The notes beneath the pieces were generated by a model that worked only from the letters and a program-made list of their open reading frames with translations, searched no databases and had not been told where the DNA came from. DNA of 64,000 nt from JADJRH01 sp046351455 (GTDB lineage: Bacteria; Myxococcota_A; Polyangia; Polyangiales; Polyangiaceae), in NCBI GenBank assembly GCA_046351455.1, contig JAXLYM010000007.1:352865-416864 (forward strand), written 5' to 3'. The position numbers and the translations under genes are program-made. Below, piece by piece: positions 48,738 to 57,923 of this stretch; position 1 is the stretch's first letter; every line of letters begins with the position of its first letter.

Positions 48738-51287
48738 ATGGAGCCCACCGTTCGCCGACGACCCGAAGTGCTCGCGCCTGCTGGAGACGAGGCCGCTCTG
48801 CGCGCCGCGGTGAGCGCGGGGGCGGACGCGGTGTACTTCGGCCTCGCGGGCTTCAACGCGAGGGCGCGCGCAACGAACTTCGACGAGGCGGGGCTCGCCG
48901 CGACGTTTCGGTTTCTTCATGAAAATGGGGTGAGGGGGTACGTCGCGCTGAACACGTTGGTCTTCGACAACGAATTGCCCGCGGTGGAGGCGGCCGTACG
49001 GGCGTGCGCGAACGCCGGGGCGGACGCGGTGATCGTGCAGGATCTTGGGGTCGCGCGGGTGGTGCGGGCGATCGCGCCGGAGATGCCGATCCACGCGTCC
49101 ACGCAGATGACGTGCACGGACGCGGGCGGCGTGGAGCTGGCGCGATCGATCGGGGCGAGCCGGGTGATCCTCGCGCGCGAGCTGTCGATCGCGGAGATCG
49201 AGCGGATCCGCGCGGAGACGGACGTGGAGCTGGAGGTGTTCGTGCACGGCGCGCTGTGCATCGCGTACTCGGGCCAGTGCCTGACGAGCGAGGCGATCGG
49301 CGGCCGCAGCGCGAACCGAGGCGCGTGCGCGCAGGCGTGCCGGCTGCCCTACGACGTGCTCGTCGACGGGGAGGTGCGCGACGAGGGGGACCGGGCGTAT
49401 CTGCTGTCGCCGGAGGATCTGGAGGCGTCCGCGCTGGTGCCTCGGTTGGTGGATCTCGGGGTGGCTTCGCTCAAGATCGAGGGGCGGCTGAAGGGGCCGG
49501 AGTACGTCGCGGCGACGACTCGGCTCTACAAAACGGCGGTGGAACGGGCGGTTCCTGGCGGGGAAGATGCCAGTCGTGGGAAGAGTGGCAGTCTGGCGGA
49601 TCCGCTCGCGGGGCTTCGGGAAGGGGCGCTTCAGTTGTTTTCGCGGGGGTCCGGGCCGGGGTTCCTCGAAGGCGTCAATCATCAGCGGCTCGTCGAAGGG
49701 CGCGCGTGCGATCACCGCGGCGTGCTCGCGGGGGAGTGCCTCGGTACGGCGAAGAGCCGTGTCGCCGAAAAGGGCGGGCCGCAGGGGAAGACGTGTGTGC
49801 GGGTGAAGCTCGCGACGCGGATCGCGCGCGGGGACGGCGTTCTGGTCGAAGGTGGCTTTGCAGGCGAGGGCGAGATCGGCGGGCGGGTGTGGTCCGTCTT
49901 CGCGAACGGCAAGGACGTGGAGAGCGCCGGTCCGGGGACGGAGGTGCTCCTCTGGCTCGGGCCGGACAAGGATGTTTCTTCCGCGCCGAAGGGGCGGCGG
50001 CTGTGGAAGACGAACGATCCGGCGGTCGAGAAGGCCGTGCTGGCCGAGGTCGCTGCGCACCCTCACAAGGTGCCTCTGCACGTGCGCATTTCGGGCGGCT
50101 TCGACGAGCCGGCCCGCATCGTCGGGTGGACGGACGCGGGGGCGCGCGCGGAGGTGACGTGCGATGTGCCGACGGCGCGGGCCACGGGGGACGGCGGGCG
50201 CGCGGAGGAGGCGATTCGAGAGAAGGTGTCGCGCCTCGGGGACTCGCCGTTCGTGCTGGGCAGTCTGACGATCGATCTCCCGCGCGGGGCCTTGATCGCG
50301 CCGTCCGCGATCAACCGGGCGCGGCGCGCGCTCGTCGAGGCGCTGCTCGCGAAGGCCGTGACGGCGCACCCGACGCGAGCCATCGATGTGCGGAGTCTGC
50401 TGGCGGACGCGGTGCCGCCCGCGGACAAGGCACCTCCGCCCGCGGGCCTCTTCGTGCTGTGCCGCACGCTCCCGCAAGCGATGGCCGCGGCGGACGCCGG
50501 GGCCGACGGGGTGTACCTCGATTTCCTCGAATTGACGGGTACCGGAGAGGCGCTGCGGGCGCTGCGCGCGCGCGGGCCGCTGCACATCACGCTCGCGCCG
50601 CCGCGCATCCGCAAGCCCGGCGAAGAGAAGATCGATCGGTATCTGTACGATCTCGCTCCCGACGCGATCCTGGTGCGGAGCCTCGGCGCGCTGCGCGACG
50701 GGGCGAATCGAGGGATCCCGCGCGTCGGCGATTTCTCGCTGAACGTGACGAACCGGCTCTCGGCGGCGGAGGTCCTGTCCCGCGATCTGATCGCGTTCAC
50801 GCCTTCGTTCGACCTGGATGCGGCGCAGCTCGCGGGCCTGCTCGACTCGCCGTTCGGGCCGTTCGCGGAGGTGGTGCTGCACCACCCGATGCCGCTCTTT
50901 CACATGGAACACTGCGCGATCGCGGCGCTCCTGTCGGACGGAAAGGACTACCGGGACTGCGGCCGTCCGTGCGACCGACACGAGGTCTCGCTGCGGGATC
51001 GCGCCGGGATGGTGCACCCGGTGGAGGCGGACGTGGGCTGTCGAAACACGGTGTTCCACGCGGCCGCCCAGAGCGCCGCCGGCATGGTGCGGGCCGCGGA
51101 AAAGGCCGGAACGCGCCGCTTCCGCGTCGAGCTGGTGCGCGAGAAGGCCGCGGACGTGGCGCGGATCGTGGGCGCGTACCGGCAGCTGCTCGCGGGCAAG
51201 ATGAGCCCCGCGGACGTCTTCCGCACGCTCGGCACCGAGTCGAACTACGGAGTCGTGCGCGGCTCGCTGCGCGTGCTGTCGGCCTGA
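48738..51287 (+). CDS. U32 family peptidase-like protein, RlhA-type
   Basis: 849 residues from ATG 48738 with AAGGAG 11 nt upstream. The U32 signature is EVFVHGALCIAYSGQCLTS (about 168-186), with four Cys in the region that could hold an iron-sulfur cluster. The first 300 residues are the U32 TIM-barrel (LAPAGDEAALRAAVSAGADAVYFG). A DUF3656-like middle and an additional C-terminal barrel follow, with FHMEHCAIAALLSDGKDYRDCGRPC. It is longer than E. coli RlhA (about 650), which makes 5-hydroxycytidine in 23S rRNA. The exact rRNA target is inferred. Confidence 0.72.
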   Translation: MEPTVRRRPEVLAPAGDEAALRAAVSAGADAVYFGLAGFNARARATNFDEAGLAATFRFLHENGVRGYVALNTLVFDNELPAVEAAVRACANAGADAVIVQDLGVARVVRAIAPEMPIHASTQMTCTDAGGVELARSIGASRVILARELSIAEIERIRAETDVELEVFVHGALCIAYSGQCLTSEAIGGRSANRGACAQACRLPYDVLVDGEVRDEGDRAYLLSPEDLEASALVPRLVDLGVASLKIEGRLKGPEYVAATTRLYKTAVERAVPGGEDASRGKSGSLADPLAGLREGALQLFSRGSGPGFLEGVNHQRLVEGRACDHRGVLAGECLGTAKSRVAEKGGPQGKTCVRVKLATRIARGDGVLVEGGFAGEGEIGGRVWSVFANGKDVESAGPGTEVLLWLGPDKDVSSAPKGRRLWKTNDPAVEKAVLAEVAAHPHKVPLHVRISGGFDEPARIVGWTDAGARAEVTCDVPTARATGDGGRAEEAIREKVSRLGDSPFVLGSLTIDLPRGALIAPSAINRARRALVEALLAKAVTAHPTRAIDVRSLLADAVPPADKAPPPAGLFVLCRTLPQAMAAADAGADGVYLDFLELTGTGEALRALRARGPLHITLAPPRIRKPGEEKIDRYLYDLAPDAILVRSLGALRDGANRGIPRVGDFSLNVTNRLSAAEVLSRDLIAFTPSFDLDAAQLAGLLDSPFGPFAEVVLHHPMPLFHMEHCAIAALLSDGKDYRDCGRPCDRHEVSLRDRAGMVHPVEADVGCRNTVFHAAAQSAAGMVRAAEKAGTRRFRVELVREKAADVARIVGAYRQLLAGKMSPADVFRTLGTESNYGVVRGSLRVLSA

Positions 51288-51302
51288 AGGAGCCGAGTCG
51301 AG

Positions 51303-52418
51303 CTAGGGAGTGGCGCGCGGCTCGCTCGGGGCGCCTTCGGCCTGGATCAGCGCCGATTCTGCGGAGAACGTGTCGTCCTTCACGATCGGATCCACCGCGA
51401 GGGCCACCGCCGCCGCCGCCAGGTGGAAGCCTGTCTGCGCGGCGTAGATGATGAAGACGAAGGCCGCGCCGGGGCCGCGGATCTGGGCCTCGGGGACGGT
51501 CGTGGCCAATGCCATGAAGGCCGCGAGCTGGAACGCGCCGAAATAGCCGGGGCCGGAGGGGACGAGGATGCCAATCCCGATACAGCCCATCACCACCGTC
51601 GCGTCCGCGAGCGACACGCTGGACAGGCCACATCCGCGCGCGACCATCCAGAGGCCGAGCGCGTTCGCCGCCCAGTACACCATCGTCTCGGCCAGAAACG
51701 GCACCACGAGGCGCCGCGTCGGCAAGAAGCCGAGCCCGTCCGCGAGCCGGATGGCGATGCCCGACAGCTTCTCTGCCAATCGCGGCGACACGAGGCCGAT
51801 GACCGCGTTCGTCCACCGCTGCGCCCGCGCGCGCTGCGCATAGAAGAGGCCCATCGCGACGAACGCGCACGAGAAGGCCGCGAGCGCGAGGTACGCCGCG
51901 GGGCGCACGGCCGCCGCCGGAACGGGCAAGTCGCCGACGTGGTCCGGGAGAGGCGAGATCGGCGTCCCGGCGAGGAGGCCAATCAGGAGCAGCACGCTCA
52001 GCACGAGGCCGTCCACCACGCGCTCGGCGCCGACGGTTCCGGCCGCTTCCCACAGGCGAATCCGGCTCTTCGCGGCGAGCAGATACGGCCTCACGACCTC
52101 GCCTGTCCGGAACGGCGACAGCAAGATGGCCGCGAACGCGATCCACGAGATCGTCACCACGCGCTTCGGCGGCACGTCGCCGAGCGGGCGCAGCAGGAAA
52201 CGCCACCGCACCGCGCGGAAGAAGTGCACGACGCCGAGCGACGCCACGTAGAGCACGACGGCCCACGGGCGCACCTCCGAGAACGCCGCCCACCCTGGAA
52301 AGACCGGGAAACCGCCGCGCGCGAGCACCCACGCGAGGCCGCCCCCGAGGCACAACGACACGAGCAGCGCGGGGCCGTGTCGTTGCAGAAACGTCTTCGG
52401 GGGAGCCGGTTCGGTCAC
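51303..52418 (-). CDS. polytopic membrane protein, lysylphosphatidylglycerol synthase TM-like
   Basis: 371 residues from GTG 52418, whose GTGA overlaps the stop of argJ. Eight or so hydrophobic segments are visible (VVLYVASLGVVHFFRAV, AAAVRPAAYLALAAFSCAFVAMGLF, GCIGIGILVPSGPGYFGAFQLAAFMA). The sequence FRAVRWRFLLRPLG...ISWIAFAAILLSPFRTGEVVRPYLL matches the LPG_synthase_TM flippase-like family. It moves or modifies a lipid; the substrate is unknown. Confidence 0.68.
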   Translation of the reverse strand: MTEPAPPKTFLQRHGPALLVSLCLGGGLAWVLARGGFPVFPGWAAFSEVRPWAVVLYVASLGVVHFFRAVRWRFLLRPLGDVPPKRVVTISWIAFAAILLSPFRTGEVVRPYLLAAKSRIRLWEAAGTVGAERVVDGLVLSVLLLIGLLAGTPISPLPDHVGDLPVPAAAVRPAAYLALAAFSCAFVAMGLFYAQRARAQRWTNAVIGLVSPRLAEKLSGIAIRLADGLGFLPTRRLVVPFLAETMVYWAANALGLWMVARGCGLSSVSLADATVVMGCIGIGILVPSGPGYFGAFQLAAFMALATTVPEAQIRGPGAAFVFIIYAAQTGFHLAAAAVALAVDPIVKDDTFSAESALIQAEGAPSEPRATP

Positions 52419-53641
52419 GTGGTGTACTCCGCGTTCACCTCGACGTACCGATAACCGAGATCGCTGGTCAAGATACGTGCCTGTCCGGGGCCCTCGCCGA
52501 TGTCGATCGCGAGCGCGACGTCGTCCACCGCCATGCGGCGGGACAGCTCGGATTTGTCGAAATTCGTAGGCTCCCCGCGCGAGAACACCGTGGTCCCCTG
52601 GAGGTCGCAGCGAAGGAGCGAGACGTCGCGCACGTGCTCCGAGTTGCCGACCTGGCTCACGAAGCGGCCCCAGTTCGGATCGTTGCCGAAGAGGGCAGTC
52701 CGCACGAGGGCGCTGCGGGCGATCTCGCGGGCCACGGCCTCCGCGTGCGTGTCGGAGAGGGCGCCGGTGATGTCGATGGTGGTCACTTTCGTCGCGCCCT
52801 CGCCGTCGCGCGCGATGAGCCACGCGAGCCGGTGCGCCACCTTCTCCGCGGCCGACTGCCACGCTGCCACGGAGGCCTTCTTTTGCCCCGTCGCGAAGAG
52901 GACGAACATGTCATTCGTGCTCGTGTGCGTGTCGACGTGGACGGCGTTGAAGCTCTTGCGGGCGATCGCGGGGATGGCAGCGCGCAGCTCCTCGGGCGAG
53001 GCCTCCGCGTCGGTGCCGACGAACGCGAGCATCGTGGCCATGTTCGGCTCGATCATGCCGGCGCCCTTGCAAACGCCGGCGACGAGCGCGGAGGGGCCTT
53101 GTGGCAAACTGGCGCTCTCGACGGCCTCTCCGGCCTCCTTCGGGAACGCGTCGGTCGTCTGGATCGCGGCGAGGAAGCGGCGTCCGGCTTCGACGTCGCT
53201 CGCGAGCTCGGCCGCGGCGGCGTCGATGCCGGCGAGGACCTTCGCCATCGGGAGCTTGTGGCCGATCACGCCGGTGGACGCGACGAGGACCTCGTGCGCG
53301 GCGCACCCGATCTTCTCGGCCACGCGCGCGGCCATCGCGGCGGCGTCCCGCTCTCCGTCCTCGCCGGTGCAGGCGTTCGCGTTGCCGCTGTTCACGACGA
53401 TCGCGCGCACCTTGCCACCCGACATTTCCAGGTGTTTTCGCGACAGGCGGACGGGCGCGGCGGAGAACAGGTTCTTCGTGAAGAGGCCGGCGACGGCCAT
53501 CGGCGCGTCGGCGACGAGGAGGCCGACATCGGGGTTGCCGCTCGCCTTGATGCCGGCGCGCACGCCGCTCGCGCGGAGGCCCGCGAGGCTCGTCAGCGTG
53601 AGGGGACACGGAGGAAACGTGGGGGGCGTGAACGCTCGCAT
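52415..53641 (-). CDS. argJ: bifunctional ornithine acetyltransferase/N-acetylglutamate synthase
   Basis: 408 residues. The self-cleavage block GAGMIEPNMATMLAF is present; cleavage falls before the Thr of MATML and creates the nucleophile. Other markers are KASGNPDVGLLVAD, VVNSGNANACTG, STGVIGHKLPM and VHVDTHTSTNDMFVL. It recycles the acetyl group in the cyclic arginine pathway. It is coupled by GTGA to the downstream membrane protein gene. No other arg genes are nearby. Confidence 0.88.
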   Translation of the reverse strand: MRAFTPPTFPPCPLTLTSLAGLRASGVRAGIKASGNPDVGLLVADAPMAVAGLFTKNLFSAAPVRLSRKHLEMSGGKVRAIVVNSGNANACTGEDGERDAAAMAARVAEKIGCAAHEVLVASTGVIGHKLPMAKVLAGIDAAAAELASDVEAGRRFLAAIQTTDAFPKEAGEAVESASLPQGPSALVAGVCKGAGMIEPNMATMLAFVGTDAEASPEELRAAIPAIARKSFNAVHVDTHTSTNDMFVLFATGQKKASVAAWQSAAEKVAHRLAWLIARDGEGATKVTTIDITGALSDTHAEAVAREIARSALVRTALFGNDPNWGRFVSQVGNSEHVRDVSLLRCDLQGTTVFSRGEPTNFDKSELSRRMAVDDVALAIDIGEGPGQARILTSDLGYRYVEVNAEYTT

Positions 53642-53705
53642 CTCGGGGTCCCGCCGTAATGGAAGGGGGCCCCGTGCGCAAGCAAAACGCTGCCCGTGGA
53701 TCCCG

Positions 53706-55013
53706 TCAGAGGCGCACGATCTTGGTGCGATCGCCTTCGATGTGGCGGAGGGCGTCGCGCGTGTCGACGACGAGCTTCGATTCGCGGAGGAGGCGCGTGT
53801 AGTCGATGCCTCGGTGATCCGTGATGATCACGACCGCGTCGTACTCTCCATAGGCGATGTCCACGGGGACGCTCTTCAAGACCAGGTCACCCTCGCTCAG
53901 CTCGGGCACGTGCGGGTCCAGATAGTCCACGTGCGCGCCCAGCGTCTCCAACCCCGAGATGACGTCGAACGCCGGCGATTCTCGGTAATCCGAGACGTCG
54001 CGCTTGTAGGCCACGCCGACCACGAGCACGCGGGAGCCGTTCGCGGCCTTGCGGCGCTTGTTGAGCGCCTCCTGCACGAGCACCACCACCTCGCGCGGCA
54101 TGTTGCTGTTGATCGCGTCCGCCAGCTCGATGAAGCGCGCCTCGTACTTCAAGGTGCGCATTCGCCACGAGAGATAGAGCGGATCGATCGGGATGCAGTG
54201 ACCGCCGAGGCCGGGGCCGGGCTGGAATTTCATGAAGCCGAACGGCTTCGAGGCCGCCGCGTCGATGACCTCCCACACGTCGATCCCGAGCTTGCGCGAC
54301 ATCAGCGCCACCTCGTTCACGAGGCCGATGTTCACCGCGCGGAACGTGTTCTCCAGGAGCTTCACCATCTCGGCCGCGTCCGTCGACGAGACGGGCACGA
54401 TGGTGTCGATGATCGAGCCGTAGAGGGCTTGTGCGGCCTCCATGCAGGCCGGGGTCGCGCCGCCGATCACCTTCGGCGTGTTCTTGATTCCCCACTTCGC
54501 GTTGCCGGGATCCACCCGCTCGGGGCTGAAGGCGATGAACACGTCACGGCCCAGCTCGAAGCCGTTCGTCAGCTTCGGAATCAGGACTTCCCGCGTCGTG
54601 CCGGGGTACGTCGTCGATTCCAGCACGACGAGCATGTCCTTGTGCTGCGCCTTCGCGATCTCGCTCGTGGCGGAGACGATGAAGCGCATGTCGGGCTCCT
54701 TCGTCTTGTTGAGCGGCGTCGGCACACAGACGATGATCGCGTCCGCCGCGCGGAGCACGTCCGGGTCCGAGGAGGCGCGGAGATGGCCGCTCTCGACGAG
54801 GGGCTTCAACGTGGCTGTCGAGATGTCGCCGATGTACGACTCCCCCTTTCCGAGGAGGCGCACCTTCTCCGGATCCTTGTCGTACGCCGTCGCGGAGTAG
54901 CCGGCGCGCCCGAGCTCCACGAGGAGCGGGAGGCCGACGTAGCCCGCGCCGATGACGACGACCTTGGCCGTGCGACTCTGGATCTTCGAGAGGAGAGTGG
55001 AAGTGGCAGTCAT
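53706..55013 (-). CDS. UDP-sugar 6-dehydrogenase (WbpA/WecC-like)
   Basis: 435 residues. The NAD-binding loop is VVVIGAGYVGLPLLVELGRAGY. The active-site Cys lies in GPGLGGHCIPIDP (about 263). STTYPGT, SPERVDPGN and MVKLLENTFRAVNIGLVNE mark the family. The length fits UDP-N-acetylglucosamine 6-dehydrogenases (WbpA about 436). The exact UDP-sugar is not proven. It is followed 42 bp later by a capsule-type PHP phosphatase gene on the same strand, which suggests polysaccharide synthesis. Confidence 0.82.
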   Translation of the reverse strand: MTATSTLLSKIQSRTAKVVVIGAGYVGLPLLVELGRAGYSATAYDKDPEKVRLLGKGESYIGDISTATLKPLVESGHLRASSDPDVLRAADAIIVCVPTPLNKTKEPDMRFIVSATSEIAKAQHKDMLVVLESTTYPGTTREVLIPKLTNGFELGRDVFIAFSPERVDPGNAKWGIKNTPKVIGGATPACMEAAQALYGSIIDTIVPVSSTDAAEMVKLLENTFRAVNIGLVNEVALMSRKLGIDVWEVIDAAASKPFGFMKFQPGPGLGGHCIPIDPLYLSWRMRTLKYEARFIELADAINSNMPREVVVLVQEALNKRRKAANGSRVLVVGVAYKRDVSDYRESPAFDVISGLETLGAHVDYLDPHVPELSEGDLVLKSVPVDIAYGEYDAVVIITDHRGIDYTRLLRESKLVVDTRDALRHIEGDRTKIVRL

Positions 55014-55055
55014 AAGTGGGTTCCGAAAAATGCCCTGTTCGTTCCGGGCCGAAGG

Positions 55056-55808
55056 TCAGGTGACGACCGCGCCGTCGAGGATCTGTGTCGGGCCGCCGAT
55101 CAGGAGGAATTCGGCCTCTTCCTTGCCGGCGCTGGAGAAGAGGATGTCAATCCCCTGGCGGACGGATTCGATGTCCTTGAGCGAGTGAGCGTCGCTCGAC
55201 GCGCAGTGGTAATAGCCATTCTGGAGCAGCGTCTCCGCCGCTTTGCGCGGCGCCCGGCCGTACCGCCCCGCGAGCGCCGCCACGTCGAGCTGGAGCACCG
55301 CGCCCGCGTCCATCAAGGGATCGAGGCACGACGGATCGTCCCACACCGGCTCGTACCGTTCCGGGTGCGCGATCACGGGGCGAATCTTGCGGCGCATCAT
55401 GTCGAAGAAGCGGTGCGTGATCGCCGTGGGGAACCGACGAGTCGGGAATTCGACGAGCACGGATCTCCGGCCCTTCGTCTTCTCGGCGGGGAGCAACGAA
55501 GGGTAAGGGAGCGCCTGGTCCGCGACGATGCGATCGAAGACGACCGCATCGAAGAAGTGCTCGGACGCGAGGCGCACCTCCGGCAAGCCGGGGCCGGCAG
55601 GGAGCGCGGCGCGCGTGCGATCGTAGGCGTCCCGCAACGACTCGGCGGTGTTGTCGAACATCCCGGGGCGCATGTGGGGCGTCGCGACGACGGTGCTGAA
55701 GCCGGCCGAGAAGAGCGCGCGGAGGAGCGCGACGCTGTCGTCGGTCGTGCGAGCGCCGTCGTCGATCGAGGCCACCCAGTGGCTGTGGAGGTCGATGAAG
55801 CCGCGCAT
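55056..55808 (-). CDS. PHP-type protein-tyrosine phosphatase (CpsB/YwqE-like)
   Basis: 250 residues from ATG 55808; ATG 55826 or 55856 would add 6 or 16 residues, and no clear RBS is visible for any. The PHP motifs are DLHSHW, SIDDG and VVATPHMRPG, then PVIAHPERYEP with a further His in CASSDAHS. It would dephosphorylate a bacterial tyrosine kinase in capsule or EPS export. Position next to the UDP-sugar dehydrogenase supports this. Confidence 0.7.
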   Translation of the reverse strand: MRGFIDLHSHWVASIDDGARTTDDSVALLRALFSAGFSTVVATPHMRPGMFDNTAESLRDAYDRTRAALPAGPGLPEVRLASEHFFDAVVFDRIVADQALPYPSLLPAEKTKGRRSVLVEFPTRRFPTAITHRFFDMMRRKIRPVIAHPERYEPVWDDPSCLDPLMDAGAVLQLDVAALAGRYGRAPRKAAETLLQNGYYHCASSDAHSLKDIESVRQGIDILFSSAGKEEAEFLLIGGPTQILDGAVVT

Positions 55809-55974
55809 GCCGCGGGAACCATACATGCGGTCCGGTGCCGGTGCGCGGACCAACATTCAGAATTTTGGCCCGGAGCCTCCCGACTCGTCACGATCCACCC
55901 CGCGAAACCGAGCCTCGGGCCGGAGGTTTCCCGCATCCATGGAAAGCACCACGTCGAGCTTCGCAGAGGACCCC

Positions 55975-56385
55975 ATGAACGAACGGATCGCCGATGGATC
56001 GCGCATGATCGACACATCGAGCGAGCGCCGGCGCCGGCGCAGCGACGACCCGATCACCGCGCTGCACTACCAGCTCGCGGCGACGCGGGGCGAAGCGAAC
56101 CTGGACGCCCTCGTGCTCGTCGACGACGCCGGATGCCTCGTGGCGGGCGTCGGGTCGTGGCCAGTCTGTGAGGAACTCGCGGCGTTCGCGCCCCTGCTCG
56201 CGCACCCTTCGGCGATCCGCGACGCGGGCCTCGGGACGCGGCTCGCGGCGCTCTCGGAGCACGTGGAGCTCTTGCGGCTCGCGGTCGACAGCACCACCGT
56301 CCTGCTCTGCGGTCGCGGCGGCAACGACAAGCGCGGCGCCTCGATCGCGCGCGCGGCCGCCGGCTGCCGCCGCATCCTCCAGTAA
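55975..56385 (+). CDS. small roadblock-like/hypothetical protein
   Basis: 136 residues from ATG 55975, preferred over ATG 55939 because AGAGGA precedes it. An Arg-rich stretch (SERRRRRSDDP) is followed by a mixed alpha/beta domain: LDALVLVDDAGCLVAGVG, VCEELAAFAPLLA, ELLRLAVDSTTVLLCGRGG. The fold looks like a roadblock/LC7 or cNMP-type small sensor. It is divergent to the PHP phosphatase and 40 bp before the regulator gene. Confidence 0.45.
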   Translation: MNERIADGSRMIDTSSERRRRRSDDPITALHYQLAATRGEANLDALVLVDDAGCLVAGVGSWPVCEELAAFAPLLAHPSAIRDAGLGTRLAALSEHVELLRLAVDSTTVLLCGRGGNDKRGASIARAAAGCRRILQ

Positions 56386-56413
56386 TCGCGGACGCGGAGC
56401 CTCCCCGGCGCGG

Positions 56414-56425
56414 TACGCTCCGCCG
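56414..56425 (+). promoter_or_regulatory. -10-like element before the NtrC-type gene
   Basis: CGGTACGCTCC with TACGCT at 56414-56419 and 6 nt to ATG 56426. It has the same form as the prophage elements. Confidence 0.35.
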
Positions 56426-57823
56426 ATGAGCGCGCGCGCCCGCGGGGCCATCCTGATCGTCGACGACGACCGCGGCCTCCGCCGGGCGTTCGCGGATGTG
56501 CTTCGATCCGAGGGGTTTTCGGTCGTCGAAGCCGGCTCCGAGCCCGACGCCGAGCGCGCCTTCGAGTCGTCGCGCGCGCGGCTCGTCGTGCTCGATCTGA
56601 TGCTGCCGCCCTCGGGATCGCCGGACGCGGGGGCGGCGCTCCTCGGGCGCATGCTGGGCGCGCGGCCGACCGCGAAGATCATCGTCGTCTCCGGCACGGG
56701 CGACACCACATTGGCGCTCTCGCTCGTGCGCCGGGGAGCGTACGATTTCCTTCAAAAGCCGGTCGATCCGGACGTGCTGGTCGCGGTGATCGAGCGCGCG
56801 GCGGCCCGCCTCTCGCTGGAGGATCGCGTCGCGGAGCTGGAGACGGCGCTCACCTCGCGCGGCGACGATCCGGGGATGCTCGGCGCGTCGCCTGCCTTCG
56901 TGGAGGCCCGCACGCTCGCGGAGCGCGCCGCGGCCACGATCGTGCCCGTGCTGATCACCGGCGAGTCCGGCACCGGAAAAGAGGTGTTCGCGCGCTTCCT
57001 GCACGCGCGGAGCCCTCGCGCCGCGGGCCCGTTCGTCGCGGTGAACTGCGGGGCGCTCGCGCCGAACCTGATGGAGTCGACGCTGTTCGGCCACCGGAAG
57101 GGCGCGTTCACCGGGGCGGATCGCGACGCGCCCGGCGTGTTCGAGGCCGCGGATGGTGGCACGCTGTTCCTCGACGAAATAGGGGATCTGGAGCTTCCTT
57201 TACAGGTAAAGCTTCTGCGCGCGCTGGAGGCCGGGGAGGTCACGCCGGTCGGCGCCACGCGGCCGGTGAAGGTGAGCGTGCGCGTCGTCTCGGCCACGCA
57301 CCGGCCGCTCGCGAAGATGGTGGAGGAGCGCGCGTTCCGGGACGATCTCTACTGGCGTGTGCGAGGCATCGAGATCGCGCTGCCGCGGCTCGCGGATCGG
57401 ATCGGCGATCTCCCCGTGCTCGCGCAGCACTTCCTGAACCAGGCGCGCGCGCTGGTGCCGGACGCGGGGGCGGCGCGCCTCTCGCCGGGGGCGCTCCGGC
57501 GGCTGGAGCAGCACGCGTGGCCGGGAAATCTGCGCGAGCTGCGCCACGAGATGCAGCGCGCGCTCGTGATGGCCGCGGGCCGCGACGAGATCCTCGAGGA
57601 CGATCTGTCGCCCGCGCTGCGATCGGGGCGTCCTGCGGCCGTTTCACCGAAGGATCCGCGCGACGAGACTGGCACGCTCGAAGAGAAGATCGCGGCGCTG
57701 GAGATCCGCGAGATCTCGCGCGCGCTCGCCGAGACGTCGGGCAACCGGAGCCACGCGGCGGAGCGCCTCGGGCTGTCGCGACAAGGCCTCCTCAACAAGA
57801 TCGCGCGGTACGGTCTGCGCTGA
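56426..57823 (+). CDS. sigma-54-dependent response regulator (NtrC family)
   Basis: 465 residues from ATG 56426. Receiver domain: ILIVDDDRG, phospho-acceptor Asp in LVVLDLMLPPSG, Lys in DFLQKPVDP. AAA+ domain: Walker A GESGTGKE, the sigma-54 contact loop GAFTGA (in RKGAFTGADRD), Walker B TLFLDEIGD, and an R-finger VRVVSATHRPL block. C-terminal Fis-type HTH NRSHAAERLGLSRQGLLNK. It activates a sigma-54 promoter after phosphorylation. The partner kinase is not in view. Confidence 0.9.
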   Translation: MSARARGAILIVDDDRGLRRAFADVLRSEGFSVVEAGSEPDAERAFESSRARLVVLDLMLPPSGSPDAGAALLGRMLGARPTAKIIVVSGTGDTTLALSLVRRGAYDFLQKPVDPDVLVAVIERAAARLSLEDRVAELETALTSRGDDPGMLGASPAFVEARTLAERAAATIVPVLITGESGTGKEVFARFLHARSPRAAGPFVAVNCGALAPNLMESTLFGHRKGAFTGADRDAPGVFEAADGGTLFLDEIGDLELPLQVKLLRALEAGEVTPVGATRPVKVSVRVVSATHRPLAKMVEERAFRDDLYWRVRGIEIALPRLADRIGDLPVLAQHFLNQARALVPDAGAARLSPGALRRLEQHAWPGNLRELRHEMQRALVMAAGRDEILEDDLSPALRSGRPAAVSPKDPRDETGTLEEKIAALEIREISRALAETSGNRSHAAERLGLSRQGLLNKIARYGLR

Positions 57824-57923
57824 CGAAGCGGTTTGCGCTGGCGACTCGGCCTCTCGCGAGGAGGCCATTGGCCACGAATCGGGCGCTCCGGTCCGGGTGA
57901 AATCGCGGTAAAGAGGGGATCCG

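Noticed and set aside
52500..56171. Very long + strand open frame opposite argJ and the UDP-sugar dehydrogenase
   Set aside because: It is a GC-rich antisense frame. The minus strand shows clear ArgJ and dehydrogenase motifs, while this translation is Arg/Ser-rich with no family pattern.
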